The notes beneath the pieces are model-generated. The model did no database searches, was not told where the DNA came from, and worked only from the letters and a program-made list of their open reading frames with translations. Below, piece by piece: positions 1 through 8,904 of a stretch of 64,000 nucleotides of DNA (within the stretch, counting starts at the first letter, position 1; each line of letters opens with the position of its first letter). Source of the DNA: RI-153 sp963721725 (GTDB taxonomy: Bacteria > Chloroflexota > Anaerolineae > Caldilineales > Caldilineaceae); contig CAVRLX010000032.1 in the NCBI GenBank assembly GCA_963721725.1, positions 1 to 64,000 of the forward strand. The letters are read 5' to 3'. The position numbers and the translations under genes were made by a program.

Positions 1-1
1 T

Positions 2-1073
2 CTAGGACTTTCGCTCAGGAAGGAGAAAGAGCGGGAATGGTGGGATTACGTAACTGGGCTCTGAGATAGTCTGAGAATAAGTCGGACTTGACGTGATAGA
101 TGGTCTTACCTAGGTGTCGGGCGTGGGCTTTCATGATCAACCAAGCATGATAACAACAAGCGAGATGATTGCGCTGAGCGCGTTGCTTGCGGCACTGGCA
201 TCGTTGGCTGCCGGTAAGTTGCTTGAGTTCACGATGAAACTGCTCGATTTCCCAGCGGACGTCGTTCGCGTCTTGAGCGACCTGGGCCGGGGTTGACGAG
301 GCTGGGGTCATATCCAACTGATTGGTAATTACCCAGTCAATGTCGCCGTTTGTGGCAACCAGCTTGAACAGTCTGACCGAGAAGGGCACTTTTTTCAGCT
401 TGACGAGAAGGCCGTGGGTCAATCGCTCTGATGTCCATTCGATTTCATCCAGATGCAGATAGCCTTCTTCTGGGCTGGGGCTGACCAGACGATTGGATTT
501 CAGCGTGGTGTAAAAGAGTAGTCCCAGCCGATGCAGATGCTTTAGGTTTTGCCACGAACTGTACCAGCTATCGAACAAGACCGTCTTGGCTTTTATCTCT
601 TTTCCCGCTATAGCAGCGGTGAGCATCTCTAGAAAATGGTCATTCTTGGTCTTGCCATCATGCTCTTTAGCATAAATGCGAAAATCTATCGGCGTGAAGT
701 GCCCTTGACCATCCGTATGCACCAAATTCACTATCCCGATGCCATCGACCAGCCCACCTTCCGCACCACTATACTGGCGCTTCACCATCTGGATGACTCG
801 TGAGTACTCTTTGTTTTGCACGCTGTCATCCACAATCAGATAGCTCTGCGCACCATCTTTGATGAAGCCACGGGCTATCTCCCATAGATGATTCCCACTC
901 AGCCTTTCCCGTGATAAATAATCACTCACGATGTCATGGCTTGTCTTTTCCAGATGCGCTGCCAGGTTGCTACATGTGTAGTTCACTGGCGTACTTATCA
1001 AATATTCAACGTACTTTTGTTTGCTTATCATTCGTCTATTCTCGCCTATTTTCACCCCAAGCGAAAGTCCTAA
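2..1073 (-). mobile_element. IS701-type insertion sequence
   Basis: The element is bounded by a 13-bp inverted repeat, TAGGACTTTCGCT at 3-15 and its complement at 1060-1072, and carries one transposase gene. The outermost bases are CTAG on the left and CTAA on the right. Both fit the YTAR target of IS701 elements, but they are not identical. The left flank lies outside the window, so a target duplication cannot be checked. The right flank opens directly into a HEPN gene fragment, which suggests insertion into that gene. Confidence 0.75.
15..1031 (-). CDS. IS701-type DDE transposase
   Basis: This is the transposase of the element and would cut and join DNA at the inverted repeats. The acidic DDE segments are visible as LIVDDSVQNK near the N-terminus, VLFDSWYSS in the middle and WEIEQFHRELKQ near the C-terminus. 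The last is followed by the Gln/Arg/Cys-rich tail common in IS701 proteins. An open frame continues upstream to 1079, but that start lies outside the inverted repeat. The ATG at 1031 (MISKQKYVEY) lies inside the element and is preferred, giving about 338 residues. The stop codon touches the left inverted repeat. The product is somewhat short for the family, so it may lack part of its N-terminal domain. Confidence 0.8.
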   Translation of the reverse strand: MISKQKYVEYLISTPVNYTCSNLAAHLEKTSHDIVSDYLSRERLSGNHLWEIARGFIKDGAQSYLIVDDSVQNKEYSRVIQMVKRQYSGAEGGLVDGIGIVNLVHTDGQGHFTPIDFRIYAKEHDGKTKNDHFLEMLTAAIAGKEIKAKTVLFDSWYSSWQNLKHLHRLGLLFYTTLKSNRLVSPSPEEGYLHLDEIEWTSERLTHGLLVKLKKVPFSVRLFKLVATNGDIDWVITNQLDMTPASSTPAQVAQDANDVRWEIEQFHRELKQLTGSQRCQCRKQRAQRNHLACCYHAWLIMKAHARHLGKTIYHVKSDLFSDYLRAQLRNPTIPALSPS

Positions 1074-1400
1074 TTTCAAGACCTCAGTGCTTTTGGATTG
1101 AAGACTCCAACTGTTTCAAGCAAATCTTCCAGTATAGTATCGCCTAAACTTATTCCACATCGTAACTTTAGTCAGCTTGTATCGTACGTCAGACATGCGT
1201 TTGCTCATAACTGTTTTACACTCAGAAAAGACAGTTATTCTAACGAGATTAGCGGCATCACTCTTTGGAATCTTCCTCCTAACCCTGGAAAAATAGACAA
1301 CAAGCCAAAAAATAGAGTTTGGGAGATGGATCTGTCCGAACAAGAGTTAAAGGAGCTGGCATACTTGTTCATGGATTATATTGAGAAAGCATTTCCATAA
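1074..1400 (+). pseudogene. C-terminal fragment of a HEPN-domain protein
   Basis: The frame opens exactly where the IS ends: the last IS bases supply a TAA stop, after which the frame runs uninterrupted to 1400. The fragment contains VRHAFAHN, which fits the R-x4-6-H motif of HEPN ribonuclease or substrate-binding domains. A TTG at 1098 could start a 100-residue product. The placement suggests the 3' part of a gene split by IS insertion, with its 5' part beyond the left edge of the window. HEPN proteins often act in TA, abortive-infection or nucleotidyltransferase pairs. Which of these applies cannot be told from the fragment. Confidence 0.55.
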
Positions 1401-1438
1401 CAAAGAGATTTCACTCATCTGACTGATTTAGGACGCAC

Positions 1439-2002
1439 ATGATAAGTACAACTAAAAGTACCATACTGGAACAACTCATAACTGCCCAGGACTTCTGGCA
1501 ATTGCCAGTGTCCACCGTTCACCGCGAACTTGTGCAAGGGGAGGTCGTGGAAACTATGCCGCCAGGGGGACAACACGGCGCAATTGCCGTGATACTTGCC
1601 ATGCTGTTGCGCCTATGGGCGAAAAAGAGCGGTGGGTATGTGGGTGTTGAAGCGGGCTATATTCTTGCCCGCAATCCCGATACAGTGCGCGGCCCAGATG
1701 TTTCCTACGTGCGGGCGGATCACATTCCGCCCCCGGGTATCCCTGAAGGCTTTTGGGAACTTGCCCCAGATCTGGCGGTGGAAGTGGTCTCCCCCAGCGA
1801 GAGCGCCGACGAAGTCCGCGCAAAGGTGCGCGATTTCTTGAACGCAGGCACACCGCTGGTGTGGACAATTTATCCGCGCAGCCAGGAGGTCATCGTCCAC
1901 ACCCCGGATGGATTGGCACGTACATACACAAGCGCGATGCAGTTGCACTTTCCTGAGACCCTGCCCGGCTTCGTCTGCACCGTGGGCGAACTCTTTGAAT
2001 AG
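1439..2002 (+). CDS. Uma2 family (DUF820) PD-(D/E)XK nuclease-like protein
   Basis: This is a 187-residue protein of the Uma2/DUF820 family, predicted restriction-endonuclease-fold nucleases that are abundant in cyanobacteria and Chloroflexota and often scattered with TA genes. The acidic active-site positions are visible: Asp87 in GPDVSYV and Glu115 in AVEVVSPS, followed by the family segment AGTPLVWTIYP. It starts at an ATG with a conserved N-terminal 'LITAQDFWQLP' stretch. Substrate and physiological role are unknown for most members. A decayed paralogue lies at 3765-4002 with a nearly identical C-terminal third, so the pair probably arose by duplication. It converges with the downstream transporter. 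Confidence 0.85.
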   Translation: MISTTKSTILEQLITAQDFWQLPVSTVHRELVQGEVVETMPPGGQHGAIAVILAMLLRLWAKKSGGYVGVEAGYILARNPDTVRGPDVSYVRADHIPPPGIPEGFWELAPDLAVEVVSPSESADEVRAKVRDFLNAGTPLVWTIYPRSQEVIVHTPDGLARTYTSAMQLHFPETLPGFVCTVGELFE

Positions 2003-2019
2003 ACTGTGACTTGTTTGCG

Positions 2020-3366
2020 CTACGAAACGATTTCCGGTACAACCGTGACCGCTGCATAGTCTGCCTCGGACACTGGCCGCTGATAGTGCGCGGAGAGAAT
2101 GCGATAGGCATGGGAGCGCATGGCAACCAGGGTGACGATCAGGCCGATCACGCCGGAGACGATGAAGAGCAGCGCCATGCCCCGGTCTGGCCCCACGCCA
2201 AACCAATTGCCAATGAGGGTCACGCCCCCGCCGGTGGTCATAAACGGAATAAAGATCCACTGGGCAATTGGCCCAATCAGGAATGCCGTGATGGGGGAGG
2301 CGGCTTGTTCAACGCTTTGGGCAAAGCCAAAGACCCGCCCCTGTCGCTCCACGGGAATCACGCGTTGCAGCACGGTTTGTTCGGCGGCCTCTACCACTGG
2401 CCCCAGGCAGAGCCAGATAAACATGCCTGTTGCCAACAGCACAACTGACGCTTGAATCGTGAAGAAGATACAGATCGTCCACATGGCGACATTACAGAGC
2501 AAGAGCGTGCGTAGCGGATTTTTGCCCAAGCCAAAGCGGGCGACGATCAACCCGCCGGCGATGAAAGCCAGACTCAAGAAGCCCCAGAGCGCACCCCAAA
2601 CTTGTACGGAGACCAACTCCAACCCGTAGGCGTCCATGAGCGACATAAAAACGCCGCCCAAAAAGTTGTTGAAAGCGTGAAAAAAGATCAGCGCAAAAAG
2701 GCCGGGCACAACCTGAATCGCCCGAATCGACCCGCGAATATCCAGGCGATGGCTCTCTCCGTCACCCTGATCCACCGCTTGATGCGGGATGTCGAGCATC
2801 CAGAGATGGACGATAACCAGGGCCAGCACCAAGATCGCGCTGATCAACATGCCCGAAATACCCAGAAACCCGATGGTGATCCCACTCAAAATCGAGGCGA
2901 CCAAAAAGGCAACCCCATTGGTTGTGCCCACCAGACCATTCGCTTTATCCCTATCTTCTGCGGGAACCAGGATTGTCACCAGCGTGGAAATGGCAATGCC
3001 GCGCAAGTTGCCGACAATCGCGCCCATCAATGTCAGCACAATAAAGAGCCACAAGAGCGGGCTGCTTCCATCTGTAAAAGTTGAGGCAGGGGCCGCGTTA
3101 TAGACCAAGAGGGCTGCCGTAAACAGGATAAAAGTTGCTATACTGGAAGCAAGCATGGCAACCTTTTTGGGGTAACGATCCACCAGCGAGCCAAGCCAAA
3201 AGCCAGAGAAGGCAATTGTGATTGTGAAGATCCCGGCCATGACAGAGGTGGCAATCACCGACCTCGTTTGCAGATAGACCCAGAAGGTCACGGCAAACCA
3301 GACCAATGTATTGACAACCGAGGCCGCCAGCGTATTGGCTAAGATGGAGTAGAAAAGTTTTGTCAT
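2020..3366 (-). CDS. MFS transporter
   Basis: This is a 448-residue major facilitator superfamily permease with about twelve hydrophobic segments and the cytoplasmic loop GSLVDRYPKKVAML after helix 2, resembling the MFS signature. It most resembles the multidrug/macrolide-efflux-like group (MefA/DHA3 type), but the substrate cannot be deduced. The open frame extends to 3423. The ATG at 3366 (MTKLFYSIL) is preferred because AGGAG sits 8 bases upstream and the earlier residues have no membrane character. It converges on the Uma2 gene with an 17-base gap and no clear terminator between them. It probably forms a single-gene unit. Confidence 0.85.
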   Translation of the reverse strand: MTKLFYSILANTLAASVVNTLVWFAVTFWVYLQTRSVIATSVMAGIFTITIAFSGFWLGSLVDRYPKKVAMLASSIATFILFTAALLVYNAAPASTFTDGSSPLLWLFIVLTLMGAIVGNLRGIAISTLVTILVPAEDRDKANGLVGTTNGVAFLVASILSGITIGFLGISGMLISAILVLALVIVHLWMLDIPHQAVDQGDGESHRLDIRGSIRAIQVVPGLFALIFFHAFNNFLGGVFMSLMDAYGLELVSVQVWGALWGFLSLAFIAGGLIVARFGLGKNPLRTLLLCNVAMWTICIFFTIQASVVLLATGMFIWLCLGPVVEAAEQTVLQRVIPVERQGRVFGFAQSVEQAASPITAFLIGPIAQWIFIPFMTTGGGVTLIGNWFGVGPDRGMALLFIVSGVIGLIVTLVAMRSHAYRILSAHYQRPVSEADYAAVTVVPEIVS

Positions 3367-3764
3367 TGGTTGACTCCTGAGAAGATGGTTTTGTACCCCC
3401 AAGAAGAACCCTAATGATAGCACATGTGTTCTTTATGCGCCAATGGACTACCCACCATTTTCCGAGAGAAAATGGATGACTATTCACAGCAGCATATCAC
3501 TAGAAGTGGCTGCGAGCGAGACGGTTGAGACGAATCTTGGTGTCGTGGTGTACGCGGGAGTGGGAAGGTGAGTGGGATTTTTGCGGCGGGCGGGGTAGAA
3601 TGAGCGACGAAGAAAATTCCAGCCTGTTCATGTGGGTGAAGTGTTGCTAGAAAAAATCTTAAACCTTTGAATCTACGCCCAAATCAATTTATGGAAAAAT
3701 TACTTAAAATTCATACAAGCCGTACGGGCGCTGCTGGCTGCGCCAGAGAGTTTCAGTCAGCGGC
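3367..3764. other. Intergenic stretch without a recognisable gene
   Basis: About 400 bases separate the divergent MFS gene and the Uma2 remnant. The only structure seen is a small hairpin at 3455-3475 (CCATTTTC/GAAAATGG, 5-base loop) close to the transporter start. It has no T-tract, so it is not called a terminator. No convincing promoter or coding frame was found. Confidence 0.4.
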
Positions 3765-4002
3765 ATGCCCGAAGGTTTCTGGGATCTGGCTCCCGATTTC
3801 GCGGCAGATGACGTTCACGCGCAAAGGGCGCGATTTCCTAAAAGCCGGCACACCCCTGGTATGGACCATCTATCCGCGCAGTCAAGAAGTGATTGTGCAT
3901 ACCCCGGGTGGGCTGGCGCGCACGTATACCGGTTCAATTGCACTTGAATTTCCTGAGATTTTGCTTGGCTTCTTTTGTACGGTTACCCATTTGTTTGAGT
4001 GA
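3765..4002 (+). pseudogene. Decayed Uma2 (DUF820) remnant
   Basis: A first frame encodes MPEGFWDLAPDF, matching the middle of the Uma2 protein at 1439-2002. The sequence then changes frame into RDFLKAGTPLVWTIYPRSQE and ends LFE at 4002. The segment carrying the active-site glutamate and the helix after it is missing or scrambled, and the N-terminal third is absent. Near identity of the last 60 residues to the intact copy suggests recent duplication followed by decay. A functional nuclease is unlikely. Confidence 0.75.
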
Positions 4003-4042
4003 GCATACATCGTCTACTCCCACACGAGAGGAATTCACATCC

Positions 4043-5602
4043 ATGATTTCATCCCCCCTACTTGGTCGCGCTACACGCGTGGTTAAGCTGGCGCTGCTAG
4101 CCGCGCTGGTGCTGATCCCGGCCGGTGGCCCCGCCAGGGCCGAGGGCAATAGCCCCGACGTTTATCAAGCCGCCAACTTTACAGTGATCTACCGGCAGCC
4201 GGGCGGCGACGAAGGTGCTTGTGACACCAGCGGTGCAGATGGCCCGCTGATTGCATGGCCGCAAGAGGCCAAAACTGCCATGAATCACGTCATCGACATT
4301 TTGGACGATCTGATTGTCTCCGGTCCGCCAATTGTGGTGGACGCCTGTTTTCAGGCCCACAATGATGCCACTTCTCTGGCCTATGCCAGCGCAGTGACTG
4401 AGTATGTCAGAGATTATGGCGTGGGCAACCACACCTATGCTGTGGCCCTCGCCAACGCACGCGATAACACAGACAACAACGGGGCCGCGTCAGAAATCCT
4501 TGTCTCGGTGAACCAGAAATTCGCTTGGTCGTACTGTACAACCAACTGTGCTGTGCCAGAAGACAAAAACGATTTTGTGAGCACGGTGCTACACGAGTTC
4601 ATCCACGGGCTGGGCTTCTACATGAGTTTTGGCGTGGATAATCCAGCGGCACCTACGCTTGGCCTCTACAGTCAGGTTCCCACGATTACAGATTTCTTTG
4701 TCTACACATCTCCGGCCTATGCTGCCGATCCTAATCGACAACTGATCAGCCTGCCCAACAATTCCCAGGCTTTCCGCGATATCTTCTTGGCTGGTTCTGG
4801 TACGGTGGAGTTTCGCGGGCCGGCAACCACTGCCGCCACGGGATTTTCACCCTTTATCTATTCCGTCGCCAACAGTTGGGAAGCGGGGTCCAGTATGTCC
4901 CATCTGGATGACAACCACGCCACCGATCTGGGCCGTTTGATGAACGCAGCCACACCCAGCGGGCCTAGTTCGCGCACGGTGGACGCCGTGACGCTGATGT
5001 TTCTCAAGGACATTGGCTGGGGGATTAGCGAGGCCAGCGATTATGGCGATGGCAGCATGACCGGCCCCTATGGGGAGGCGCGCCACATCAACGACAAAAA
5101 CTTTGTCGACGCCCTCTGGTTGGGCAATGATTTCACCACGGAAGCCCCGGCGATAACAGGCAGCGACAGCGCCGATGATGGCGTTCAAATGGCCGGTCTG
5201 CCCTGGAAAGATGGCAATAACGGCGGCAGTGTCAGCCTAACCGTGGGGGGAGCCGCCAACACTGCCGGCTGTCTCAGCGGCTGGATCGACTGGACAGGCA
5301 ACAATAGCTTTGCAGACGCAGACGACGCAGTCATCACCATGCTCCCGGTTACCTCCGGCCAACGCACCCTGTCGTTTGCGGTCCCGGCGGGCACCTTCCC
5401 CGACCCGCCAACCAATAAGACGCTTAATGCCCGCTTTCGCTTGCTTCCCGATTGGGATCGCGACGGCCGTTGTGATGATCAGATAGCGGTGCGTCCCCGC
5501 TCGACTGAAGTCGGCGGTGAGGTAGAGGAGTACGCATTTCCCTTTGGTGAAGAGCCACAACATCGGATCTTCCTGCCAGCCCTCACCCGAATTACACCCT
5601 AA
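4043..5602 (+). CDS. Secreted HExxH metalloprotease-like protein with GEVED-type domain
   Basis: This 519-residue exported protein starts at the ATG at 4043, with GAGAGG upstream, and begins with a signal peptide (hydrophobic LALLAALVLIP, cleavage near ARA-EG). HEFIHGLGF at residues 184-192 is an HExxHxxGF zinc-protease site, so a metzincin/gluzincin-like peptidase activity is likely. Residues from about 360 on form a GEVED-type beta domain (WIDWTGNNSFADADD and GGEVEEYAFPF). The protein ends HRIFLPALTRITP, a hydrophobic tail reminiscent of exported Chloroflexota proteins. It would act outside the cell or on its surface. Substrate is unknown. The sulfotransferase gene follows after 13 bases, so the two may be cotranscribed. 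Confidence 0.75.
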   Translation: MISSPLLGRATRVVKLALLAALVLIPAGGPARAEGNSPDVYQAANFTVIYRQPGGDEGACDTSGADGPLIAWPQEAKTAMNHVIDILDDLIVSGPPIVVDACFQAHNDATSLAYASAVTEYVRDYGVGNHTYAVALANARDNTDNNGAASEILVSVNQKFAWSYCTTNCAVPEDKNDFVSTVLHEFIHGLGFYMSFGVDNPAAPTLGLYSQVPTITDFFVYTSPAYAADPNRQLISLPNNSQAFRDIFLAGSGTVEFRGPATTAATGFSPFIYSVANSWEAGSSMSHLDDNHATDLGRLMNAATPSGPSSRTVDAVTLMFLKDIGWGISEASDYGDGSMTGPYGEARHINDKNFVDALWLGNDFTTEAPAITGSDSADDGVQMAGLPWKDGNNGGSVSLTVGGAANTAGCLSGWIDWTGNNSFADADDAVITMLPVTSGQRTLSFAVPAGTFPDPPTNKTLNARFRLLPDWDRDGRCDDQIAVRPRSTEVGGEVEEYAFPFGEEPQHRIFLPALTRITP

Positions 5603-5615
5603 GGCTCCCCCATTT

Positions 5616-6530
5616 ATGACTGCAACACACCCCACGCGCCGTGCTACAAACCTGGAAGAATTCCGCGCCCTGGGCAAAAACATGGGCACGGAAGAAGGGC
5701 GCAACGCCTGGAAATCCTTCCAGCCTCGCCCCACCGATGTTTTTATCTCACCCCATGGCAAGTCTGGCACGACTTGGCTACAACAGATCGTGCATGGGCT
5801 GCGCACGCGCGGCGACATGGACTTTGATGATATTTCGCGTGTGGTCCCCTGGCTGGAGACCGCCCACGATCTGGGGCTGGACCTTGACGCGCCGCAGAAG
5901 GCCGCCCCGCGCGCCTTCAAAAGCCACCTAAACTGGCACGACATCCCCAAAGGGGCGCGCTATCTTGTCTCCATTCGCAACCCCAAAGACGTGCTGGTCT
6001 CCGGCTATCGCTTTATGGAAGGCTGGTGGTTCGAGCCAGGCACGATTGACATTGAGGAATGGGCGCGGTCTAGTTTTATGAACCCCGATCCTGACAAGGG
6101 CTACTGGAATCATTTGATCTCGTGGTGGGAACAGCGCTCACGCGAGGATGTGTTGCTGCTCTCCTATGAACAGATGCGCCGTGACCTGCCGGGCACTGTG
6201 CGCCGCGTGGCCGATTTCATTGGCGTGGCCCTGGATGATGATCTGTTGGAGATCGTCACTCGTCAGGCCTCGTTCCCCTTTATGCTGGCCCATAAAGACA
6301 AATTCGACGATAAACTGATGCGCGAGCGCAGCGAAACGATTGTCGGCCTGCCCCCCGGCAGCGATTCGGCCAAAGTGCGCAAGGGCGAAGTCGGCGAACA
6401 TCGCCACGAACTTCCGGCCACTGTGATTGCTGAGTTAGACGCCATTTGGCAGCGAGAGATCACAGCCCGCCTGGGTTTTGCGCGCTATGAAGCATTGGCG
6501 GCGGCGCTGGCCTGGGATGGCAAGGGATGA
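5616..6530 (+). CDS. PAPS-dependent sulfotransferase family protein
   Basis: This is a 304-residue protein of the Sulfotransfer_1 family, which transfers sulfate from PAPS to hydroxyl or amine acceptors. The 5'-phosphosulfate loop KSGTTWLQQ begins at residue 49, and the 3'-phosphate signature YLVSIRNPKDVLVSGYRF is present. A C-terminal KVRKGEVGEH segment matches the RKGxxGxW-like PAPS-binding region, with His instead of Trp. The ATG at 5616 was chosen because it directly precedes the conserved domain and follows the upstream gene by 13 bases. The acceptor is unknown. It could modify a glycan, lipid or small molecule. Confidence 0.85.
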   Translation: MTATHPTRRATNLEEFRALGKNMGTEEGRNAWKSFQPRPTDVFISPHGKSGTTWLQQIVHGLRTRGDMDFDDISRVVPWLETAHDLGLDLDAPQKAAPRAFKSHLNWHDIPKGARYLVSIRNPKDVLVSGYRFMEGWWFEPGTIDIEEWARSSFMNPDPDKGYWNHLISWWEQRSREDVLLLSYEQMRRDLPGTVRRVADFIGVALDDDLLEIVTRQASFPFMLAHKDKFDDKLMRERSETIVGLPPGSDSAKVRKGEVGEHRHELPATVIAELDAIWQREITARLGFARYEALAAALAWDGKG

Positions 6531-6595
6531 ACGGGCGTGTGACGGTGCAATTTTATGCTTTAGAATAGCCTCAATAACCACAAGAAAGAGATGGT

Positions 6596-7573
6596 ATGAA
6601 CTACGTCAACTTTGGCAATGCAGGGGTGAAAGTTAGTCAGTTGGCCCTCGGCCTGGGCCTGCGCGGACAATCCGATGAAGCCGCCGCTGCACACATGATC
6701 GAAACCGCCATTGACCGCGGCGTCAACTTCATCGACTGCGCCAATATCTATGGTCCCCGGGATGACCGTGCCAACATTGGGCGCAGCGAAGTGGTGTTGG
6801 GCAAAGCCATCAATGGCAAACGCGACGATCTAGTAATCACCTCCAAAGTCGCCAGTGCCGTGGGCAAAGGCCCCAATGATCGGGGGCTATCCCGCTTTCA
6901 CATCCTGCGCGAAGTGGAGCACTCGCTACGGCGGCTCGATACGGATCACATCGACATCTACCTCGTTCACGTTTTCGATGACAGCACGCCGCTGGACGAG
7001 ACCCTGCGCGCGCTGGATGACCTTGTTCACGCTGGCAAAGTGCGCTACATCGGCTGCTGCAACTACAAAGCGTGGCAGGTCTGCCGCGCGCTCTGGATCA
7101 GCGACTCGCTTAATCTCATCCCGTACATGTGTGTGCAAAACCCCTACAGCCTGCTCAACCGCGGGCTGGAAAGCGAGATGTTTGGCCTTGTGCGTGATCA
7201 GGGATTGGGCTTGATGGCTTACAGCCCACTGGGTGTGGGGCTGCTTAGCGGCGCCTATGTGCCCGGTCAGCCGGCCCCGGCAGGTTCGCTCTATGCCACG
7301 CGCCGCACCGATCAATACGAGGCCATGATGGCTGGCGAGACGGGGCGGGTCATCGGGCGGTTGATTGAATTGGCGAACGAATTGGGCAAAACTCCGGCCC
7401 AACTGGCCCTGGCCTGGGTCCTTTCGCACCCCGAAGTCAGCGTCGCCATTATGGGCGGCGACACGGTGGAACATCTGGAAAACAATCTGGGCGCGGTCGG
7501 GTGGACGCTTGATCCAGCGGTGCGGGCGGAATTGGACACAGTTTCGCAGTCACTGCGCACGGTATTAGATTGA
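6596..7573 (+). CDS. Aldo/keto reductase
   Basis: This is a 325-residue (beta/alpha)8 oxidoreductase of the AKR family that uses NAD(P)H to interconvert carbonyls and alcohols. The catalytic tetrad Asp47, Tyr52, Lys84 and His125 is visible in FIDCANIYG, ITSK and YLVH. A purine-rich stretch precedes the ATG. It is the first gene of a plus-strand cluster with an MFS transporter, three Gfo/Idh/MocA dehydrogenases and a sugar isomerase, so a sugar, inositol or keto-sugar substrate is likely. The stop codon is embedded in a word-repeat hairpin. Confidence 0.88.
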   Translation: MNYVNFGNAGVKVSQLALGLGLRGQSDEAAAAHMIETAIDRGVNFIDCANIYGPRDDRANIGRSEVVLGKAINGKRDDLVITSKVASAVGKGPNDRGLSRFHILREVEHSLRRLDTDHIDIYLVHVFDDSTPLDETLRALDDLVHAGKVRYIGCCNYKAWQVCRALWISDSLNLIPYMCVQNPYSLLNRGLESEMFGLVRDQGLGLMAYSPLGVGLLSGAYVPGQPAPAGSLYATRRTDQYEAMMAGETGRVIGRLIELANELGKTPAQLALAWVLSHPEVSVAIMGGDTVEHLENNLGAVGWTLDPAVRAELDTVSQSLRTVLD

Positions 7574-7650
7574 CGATTACTGATTGACGATTTACGATTA
7601 GAAGTCATGCCACCGTAAATCGTCAATCACAAATTGAAAATCGTAAATTT
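7571..7650. repeat. Word-repeat hairpin (ATTGACGATT words) on the reductase stop codon
   Basis: Repeated ATTGACGATT/ATTTACGATT words form a perfect 15-bp stem, GATTGACGATTTACG at 7582-7596 with its complement at 7614-7628, followed by further copies (AAATTGAAAATCGTAAAT). The reductase stop TGA at 7571-7573 lies in the first word. It may terminate transcription or stabilise the mRNA end. The same word recurs inside mfd at 17411. Confidence 0.8.
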
Positions 7651-7651
7651 T

Positions 7652-8834
7652 ATGCACAACTTCCGACTGTTGACCCTGATCTTCGCCCTCGTCTATGTGA
7701 CCATCGGCGTTGGTTCCCCGTTGATGACCCTCTACCTTGAAGAGTTGGGCGCAGATTACGCCCGCATCTCGTTGATCCTCACCTGTGTGGCGGCCACGGC
7801 GCTGCTCTCTAACTATCTGTGGGGACGCCTTTCGGACAAGTTCGGGCGGCGCAAACCCTTTTTAATCAGCGCACTCCTCGCCATGACCGTGACCTATACC
7901 CTGCTCAGCCGCGTGCCCAATGCGGCGTGGGCCTGGCCGATTTTAATGATCAACGGCGCAGCCATGGCAGCCTACACCACGCCCAGCCTGGCTATGGTTG
8001 GGGATCTGCTGGCGGGCCACCCCAACCGCGGGCGGCGCATGGGCATCTATCGCGGCATTGCTTCGCTGACCTTTGCCATCGGCGCGGTGAGCGGTGGGCG
8101 GCTGGCCGATGTCACCTCGATTTCCACGGCGCTGGCTCTGTGTGCAGCATTCTACGGCGTAGCTGCGCTGGTGGCCCTCACCCTCCACGAAACCAAACCA
8201 GTTCAGAGCGCCACGCCAGGATTGGTCTTGACACCCTCGGCCATCCCCCGCGAAGAGCGTGTGCCCAATCTCTTCCTGGCTGGGGTCATGCTGTGGGTGG
8301 GCGGCATCGGCGCGGCGGTCTCCATGTGGCCCAACTACATGGCGAGTCTGGGCTACAGCAAGACCGCCATCAGCAGCCTCTGGGGGCTGGCAGCGCTGGT
8401 GGAAGTGCCGGGCATGGCGCTGGTCGGCTCGCTCTCGGATCTCTTTGGACGCGCGCCGCTATTGGCCGCGGGTGGGCTGGGCGTGGCTGTGGTTTTGATG
8501 GGCTATGTGGCCTTTAGTCGCCTTCTGCCCGCGCTCGATTGGCGTGCAGATCGTGCGTGGCTTTGCCTATGCCAGCTACACCGCCAGCGCCATGACTTTT
8601 GCCGCCGAGTGGGGCAACGAACGCAGCCGTGGCAGCAACAGTGGCCTTTTCAACGCCGCCACCGGCGCGGGGCAGTTGATGGGAACGCTGCTTGGCGGTA
8701 CACTGGCACAGGTGGTTGGCTTTAACATGCTCTTCACCCTCTGCGCCGGGATCACGATTGGCAACGCGCTCTGTTTCTGGCAGATGAAAGAGACCCAAAA
8801 GGTTGCACAACAATCCGTGATGCGTAATCCATAA
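7652..8834 (+). CDS. MFS transporter (one-base frame break)
   Basis: This is a major facilitator permease of about 390 residues. The N-terminal half contains RLSDKFGRRKPFLI, the classic MFS loop 2-3 motif, and SLSDLFGRAPLLAA repeats it in the second half. Translation from the ATG at 7652 loses frame after FSRLLPAL. Removing one base near 8537 restores IGVQIVRGFAYASYT and continues to the stop at 8834. The break is either real inactivation or a sequencing insertion. Its place between the reductase and the dehydrogenases suggests it imports the substrate of the cluster. The last residues (VMRNP) are encoded by repeat words. Confidence 0.8.
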
Positions 8835-8863
8835 TTGGTACACATCACGGATTACGCATTACG
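8814..8863. repeat. Word-repeat hairpin at transporter 3' end
   Basis: Words of the type CGTGATGCGTAATCC and CACGGATTACGCATTACG flank the transporter stop at 8832-8834. GCGTAATCC (8822-8830) pairs with GGATTACGC (8849-8857). The 5' arm codes for the C-terminal tail of the transporter. Confidence 0.7.
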
Positions 8864-8904
8864 TCTGGACTTTCTCCCATCACTCACCCCACCCCGGAGG
8901 TCCC

